Shown: one piece after another, positions 5,911 through 8,371 of the stretch
Numbering within the stretch: position 1 is the stretch's first letter
Layout of the letters: each line of letters starts with the position of its first letter
Source: JAMCXS01 sp964459065
GTDB lineage: Bacteria > Acidobacteriota > Terriglobia > UBA7540
Length of the DNA stretch: 8,371 nucleotides
Assembly (NCBI GenBank): GCA_964459065.1
Contig: CAYWMN010000169.1
Coordinates: 1 to 8,371 of the forward strand
Direction of reading: 5' to 3'
Notes under the pieces: model-generated
Database searches by the model: none
What the model saw: the letters and a program-made list of their open reading frames with translations, nothing else
What the model was told of the DNA's origin: nothing
Program-made: the position numbers and the translations under genes

Positions 5911-6980
5911 CTATTTCATGTAAGTTTTCCGAAAATGATTGCGGGAATTGATGACCGTGAACGAGCCATCGGGCCGGGCAAGCACCTTGATGAAATACCC
6001 TCCGCTGGTTCGGCCGGGATTGGCGATGAATTTCCTGGCAGAGTTGTGCTTTGCACCTCCGGCAACCGAGTAGTGCAGTTGCCATAAATCACGCAAACCA
6101 GGCGAGTGATGGAAGGTGTCCCAGGCCTTGGGACTGCCGCCTTTCTTTGCGCCGTTATTCATCACGGCGGCCCTCGGATGCAACGCCTCGACAATCGCTC
6201 TGGGGTTGGAGGTGTTGGGACCGGGATGGGTGGTTCCGTGGTGTGTGGTGAGATAGAGGTCCACGGTCCCGATCAGATTCCTGGGGCAGACCAGCGCGAG
6301 TTCTTTCTGTTTCGTCAAATCACCCAGATCAATAAAGCGAAACCTGCCGAACGTAACCAGTAGGCCCACCGACTGCCCATTCTCATTCGGGTTGGGGCCA
6401 GGGTCGGTTTCCTCCGCGCAAAGAGGATTGGGCCGGCCGGCTCCCGGCAAGGGCGACCGGATGACGTGTCCGGCCGACGCCAGGACCTCGACGCGCATTC
6501 CCCGAAAGGGAATGACATCGCCGGGCTTCACCGTTTTGCGCTTCGCTCCCGCTGAAATCTTCCTGTAAATCTGATAGAGCTGTTCCGTGCGCCCGGAACG
6601 CTGAACGCTCGGCCCGTGATCCACGAAGGAGAGAATCCGAATACGTTTGGCAAGGCCCTGCAATCCACCGGCGTGGTCCGAATGATAGTGGGTCAGCACG
6701 AGGCAGTCGATCTGCTTGATTCCCGCCGAATGAGCCGCCGCCATGATGCGCTTTGGATCCCGGTCATGGTGTCCGGCCCAGCCCGTGTCAATCAGAAGCG
6801 ATTCGCCCTGCGGATCGACCAGGAGAGTGGATNNNNNNNNNNCTGCCCGCCCTCGACATCGACGAAATAGATCTGCAAGGGCCCCGACGCGGCTCGAAGC
6901 GCCAAAGGAACAGAAAGGAAGAGCGCGAGCAGCCAGACAGCCACCCGCTGCGTCCGATAAGAAGGGTGCATTCTCGTCAC
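5911..6980 (-). CDS. Exported metallo-beta-lactamase-fold hydrolase (ComEC-like domain), interrupted by an assembly gap
   Basis: The N-terminal 46 codons (6980-6843) encode a signal peptide (hydrophobic VAVWLLALFLSVPLAL, likely cleavage near RAA) and the start of the fold, LQIYFVDVEGGQ. After ten N at 6833-6842 a different frame continues for 306 codons to TAG 5913-5911, beginning STLLVDPQGESLLIDTGW. The two halves join naturally as one family protein of about 353 residues, so the frame change reflects a wrong gap length, not a true mutation. Metal-site motifs are THYHSDHAGG (HxHxDH at 6690-6673), FIDLGDLT and LTTHHGT, as in ComEC C-terminal-like and related MBL hydrolases. The substrate is unknown. 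The protein is likely secreted or periplasmic, because the signal peptide lacks a lipobox. GTG 6980 is the start because GAGGAG (6992-6987) stands 6 nt upstream; ATG 6971 is a fallback. The open frame running on to 7287 is a shadow. Confidence 0.85.
6833..6842. other. Assembly gap (10 N) inside the hydrolase gene
   Basis: Ten consecutive N separate the codons for DVEGGQ from those for STLLVDP on the minus strand. Ten is a conventional placeholder, and it leaves the two halves out of frame. A true gap of 2 nt modulo 3, or a small overlap, would restore one reading frame. Confidence 0.97.
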
Positions 6981-6986
6981 CAGTCA

Positions 6987-6992
6987 CTCCTC
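6987..6992 (-). promoter_or_regulatory. Ribosome binding site fixing the hydrolase start
   Basis: On the minus strand GAGGAG lies 6 nt before GTG 6980, ideal Shine-Dalgarno spacing. It is 15 nt from the nearby ATG 6971, so it favours the GTG. Confidence 0.7.
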
Positions 6993-7027
6993 GATGGCAC
7001 AATGAATCTGGCGGTGGATGAAACGGC

Positions 7028-7036
7028 AGAATAACA
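7028..7036 (-). promoter_or_regulatory. Candidate extended -10 promoter for the hydrolase gene
   Basis: Minus-strand TGTTATTCT reads as TGn plus TATTCT (4/6 to TATAAT), an extended -10 element. It would start transcription about 40 nt before GTG 6980. No good -35 hexamer is visible at 17 bp. Its placement in the divergent spacer fits, but the match is modest. Confidence 0.3.
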
Positions 7037-7094
7037 TGAATCTTCCTGCCGAGCCATTGGGAACCGGACCGGGGCGGCACGAAACAGGCCCTGA

Positions 7095-7125
7095 TTGCAT
7101 CGAGCAACCTGATTCGTGTTATATT
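7095..7125 (+). promoter_or_regulatory. Candidate promoter for hemQ with extended -10
   Basis: TGTTATATT (7117-7125) combines the TGn extension with TATATT, a 5/6 match to TATAAT. TTGCAT (7095-7100) upstream is a possible -35 at a long 19-bp spacing, which an extended -10 tolerates. The predicted transcript has a GC-rich leader of about 97 nt before TTG 7229. The remaining part of the divergent spacer (6981-7228) shows no convincing gene. Confidence 0.42.
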
Positions 7126-7213
7126 GAGTGATTCACGCGAATAACAAGGATGGCGGCGGCAGTGCGCGCAGAAAAAACGGCGCTCGCCGGCCGCCGGCCC
7201 GGGAATCAACGCC

Positions 7214-7220
7214 AGGAGGA
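7214..7220 (+). promoter_or_regulatory. Shine-Dalgarno that decides the TTG start of hemQ
   Basis: AGGAGGA lies 8 nt before TTG 7229, which is in the HemQ frame. The ATG at 7221 abuts the site with no spacing and is out of the HemQ frame, so it is not the start. Confidence 0.75.
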
Positions 7221-7228
7221 ATGATCGT

Positions 7229-7954
7229 TTGGCCGACCCTAAAGCAACCGAAACCAAGAAAGAACAAAATCGCCGGCAATATGTCAACTTTGTGTATTAC
7301 AAAGTCGATCCCGCGTGGCGCAGGCTGCCGGAGGCGGAGCGCAAGCGCGGCAAGGAGCAGTTTATCGAGGTCGTGAAAAGCTTTGAGCCGGAGATGATCG
7401 TCATCCCCTATTCACTGGTGGGAATTCGCGGCGACTGCGACTTTATGCTGTGGCGGATCAGCTACGACCTGCTGAAATTTCAGGAAATGGGCGCGAAGCT
7501 CCTGGCGACGGACCTGGGCAAATATCTTTCGGTTCCCTACTCCTATCTCGCCATGACCAAGCGGTCAACCTACGTGCGCGAGCATCAGCATGCCGGCCAG
7601 GAGGGAACGCGGCTTGAGCTGACGCCCGGCAAGTTTCGTTACCTGTTCGTCTATCCTTTCGTTAAAACACGCGCCTGGTACCGGCTGACGCAGCACGCCC
7701 GCCAGGGTATGATGAACGAGCACATCGAGATCGGCCATCGCTTTCCGACGGTTCGGCTGAACACCACCTATTCGTTCGGGCTCGACGACCAGGAATTCGT
7801 CCTGGCTTTTGAAAGCGACAAGCCGGAGCATTTTCTGGACCTGGTGATGGAACTGCGCCACTCCGAAGCCAGCAACTACACGCTGCGGGATACCCCCATC
7901 TTCACCTGCGTACACCGCGAGCTTCCGGAAATGCTCGATTTGCTGGGCGGCTGA
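7229..7954 (+). CDS. hemQ: Coproheme decarboxylase HemQ (chlorite dismutase family)
   Basis: 241 residues. HemQ performs the last step of the coproporphyrin-dependent heme pathway, the peroxide-dependent oxidative decarboxylation of two propionates of coproheme III to give heme b in the cytoplasm. The family ferredoxin-like fold is evident. The first half carries RRQYVNFVYYKVDPAWRRL, the IPYSLVGIRGDCDFMLWRI strand pair and SYLAMTKRSTYV. The second half carries RYLFVYPFVKTRAWYRL with the candidate catalytic Tyr142 and neighbouring Lys146/Arg148, then MMNEHIEIGHRFPTV with the proximal heme ligand His165, and NTTYSFGLDDQEFVLAFE. It ends in YTLRDTPIFTC before a short tail. Length matches single-subunit HemQ proteins, which are pentameric. 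True chlorite dismutases carry a characteristic distal Arg and different motifs, so HemQ is the better call. The TTG start is set by the AGGAGGA upstream. No other heme gene is visible nearby. Confidence 0.93.
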   Translation: MADPKATETKKEQNRRQYVNFVYYKVDPAWRRLPEAERKRGKEQFIEVVKSFEPEMIVIPYSLVGIRGDCDFMLWRISYDLLKFQEMGAKLLATDLGKYLSVPYSYLAMTKRSTYVREHQHAGQEGTRLELTPGKFRYLFVYPFVKTRAWYRLTQHARQGMMNEHIEIGHRFPTVRLNTTYSFGLDDQEFVLAFESDKPEHFLDLVMELRHSEASNYTLRDTPIFTCVHRELPEMLDLLGG

Positions 7955-7978
7955 TCAACATTCGACCGGAGCGGCAGA

Positions 7979-8182
7979 AAGGCTAACGTCCGGCAGAATC
8001 CGCCCCGGGGACATGATGAAAACAACCACCGCACGGAAAAGGCTTCCCGCCGGCAAAACACCCCAGACGAAGAGCAAGGCTAAACGTCCGGCTTCCAAAC
8101 CGAAGGCGCGTCTCTCTGCCAAAACGGCCCAAAGGAAGGCTAAGCAGGACCGTCCGGCCCCAAAACGGAAAATACGTCCGGC
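7979..8182 (+). repeat. Recurring AAGGCTAA / CGTCCGGC words
   Basis: CGTCCGGC occurs four times: 7987-7994, 8085-8092, 8151-8158 and 8175-8182. The first three are each preceded by AAGGCTAA (7979-7986, 8076-8083, 8136-8143), with 0, 1 and 7 intervening bases. Copies two and three are in frame with each other in the downstream ORF and encode Lys-Ala-Lys...Arg-Pro-Ala. Copy one lies before the ATG and is out of that frame. This may be decay of a tandem duplication or just codon-level repetition in a low-complexity basic region. Confidence 0.5.
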
Positions 8183-8371
8183 AGTTAAGTCCCTCCAAAA
8201 GAAGAAGAGCGGGCGTCGGAGTTCCAAGAGGATCGATAAAATCCTTGCCGCGCTCACCATTCCCTCAGAGGATTTTGTAGCACTATCTTGGCATCACAAC
8301 GATGAATCCATTTTCACGGAACCCGAGGCTGCCTCGGATGAACAGCAAACAAGCAATGTTTCTAAATACCG
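8013..8371 (+). CDS. Open frame with highly basic Lys/Arg/Ala/Pro N-terminus, 3'-truncated, unidentified
   Basis: From ATG 8013 (or ATG 8016, preceded by GGGGA at 8007-8011) the frame stays open to the window edge, 119 codons without a stop. Residues 3 to about 70 are strongly basic and low in complexity (KRPASKPKARLSAK, then KRKIRPAVKS, QKKKSGRRSSKRID). They resemble the disordered tails of histone H1-like or other nucleic-acid-binding bacterial proteins. From about residue 71 the composition changes to mixed and acidic (KILAALTIPSEDFVALSWHH, then EPEAASDEQQ). I recognise no domain in the visible part; any folded domain would lie beyond the edge. It starts 58 bp after the hemQ stop on the same strand and could share its transcript. 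The hydrophobic minus-strand open frame across this region is the expected antisense shadow of Lys-rich coding. Confidence 0.55.
   Translation, partial: MMKTTTARKRLPAGKTPQTKSKAKRPASKPKARLSAKTAQRKAKQDRPAPKRKIRPAVKSLQKKKSGRRSSKRIDKILAALTIPSEDFVALSWHHNDESIFTEPEAASDEQQTSNVSKY

Noticed and set aside
5911..7287. Single 458-residue minus-strand open frame covering the hydrolase and continuing past hemQ's start
   Set aside because: It reads through the N-gap. Before the gap it is in the wrong frame for the signal peptide and VEGGQ motif, and it overlaps hemQ antisense. The real start is GTG 6980 in another frame.
7221..7376. ATG right behind the AGGAGGA upstream of hemQ
   Set aside because: It has zero spacing from the Shine-Dalgarno, is out of frame with HemQ, and yields a low-complexity product.
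7955..8260. Hydrophobic minus-strand open frame (101 residues) that could pass for a membrane protein
   Set aside because: Leu/Phe-rich sequence is what the antisense of a Lys/Arg-rich coding region gives. It abuts the hemQ end and has no convincing ribosome site.
1..8371. CRISPR array, tRNA/rRNA, insertion sequence, toxin-antitoxin or phage-defence system
   Set aside because: No regularly spaced repeats, cloverleaf-like sequence, transposase or integrase motifs, or small paired toxin-antitoxin-like genes were found on either strand.

Overview
The window is a GC-rich bacterial stretch that looks like a scaffold of a metagenome-assembled or draft genome, because it carries a run of ten N inside a gene. 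Gene content and protein style suggest Acidobacteriota. The pointers are a small membrane protein of a type I recall from acidobacterial genomes, an amidase / GerMN / RNase PH / RdgB gene string, an OmpA-like lipoprotein with an alanine-rich coiled coil, and a HemQ of the 'YPFVKTR' type. This taxonomic call is inference; no 16S or tRNA gene is present.

Layout. 1-279 (+) is the C-terminal end of a larger protein of unknown function. 319-795 (+) encodes a small membrane protein. A good sigma70-type promoter (941-970) then precedes a tight four-gene run on the + strand: a secreted N-acetylmuramoyl-L-alanine amidase (1019-2542), a membrane-anchored GerMN-domain protein (2546-3151), RNase PH (rph, 3166-3960) and the XTP/dITP pyrophosphatase (rdgB, 4070-4681). 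A perfect 9-bp hairpin sits between rph and rdgB. After a 285-bp spacer comes an OmpA-like peptidoglycan-binding lipoprotein (4967-5713).

The lipoprotein gene converges on a minus-strand gene for an exported metallo-beta-lactamase-fold hydrolase (5911-6980). The gene-free stretch between them (5714-5910) holds a long imperfect hairpin with a competing alternative pairing. The hydrolase gene is broken by the N-gap at 6833-6842, which also shifts the reading frame. Its true start is the GTG at 6980; the longer open frame that continues past the gap toward 7287 is not real coding sequence.

Divergently from the hydrolase runs hemQ (7229-7954, +), encoding coproheme decarboxylase. It starts at a TTG behind a strong Shine-Dalgarno. 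The window ends inside an open frame (8013 to beyond 8371) with a very basic Lys/Arg/Ala/Pro-rich N-terminus and a recurring DNA word.

Functionally the window is mostly housekeeping: cell-wall remodelling and attachment (amidase, GerMN, OmpA-like), RNA 3'-end maturation (RNase PH), nucleotide-pool cleaning (RdgB) and the last step of coproporphyrin-dependent heme synthesis (HemQ). I see no CRISPR array, transposase, phage gene, tRNA or rRNA, and no convincing new multi-gene system. The items most worth a second look are the structured element between the convergent genes, the rph-rdgB hairpin, the basic 3'-truncated ORF with its repeats, and the gap-broken hydrolase.
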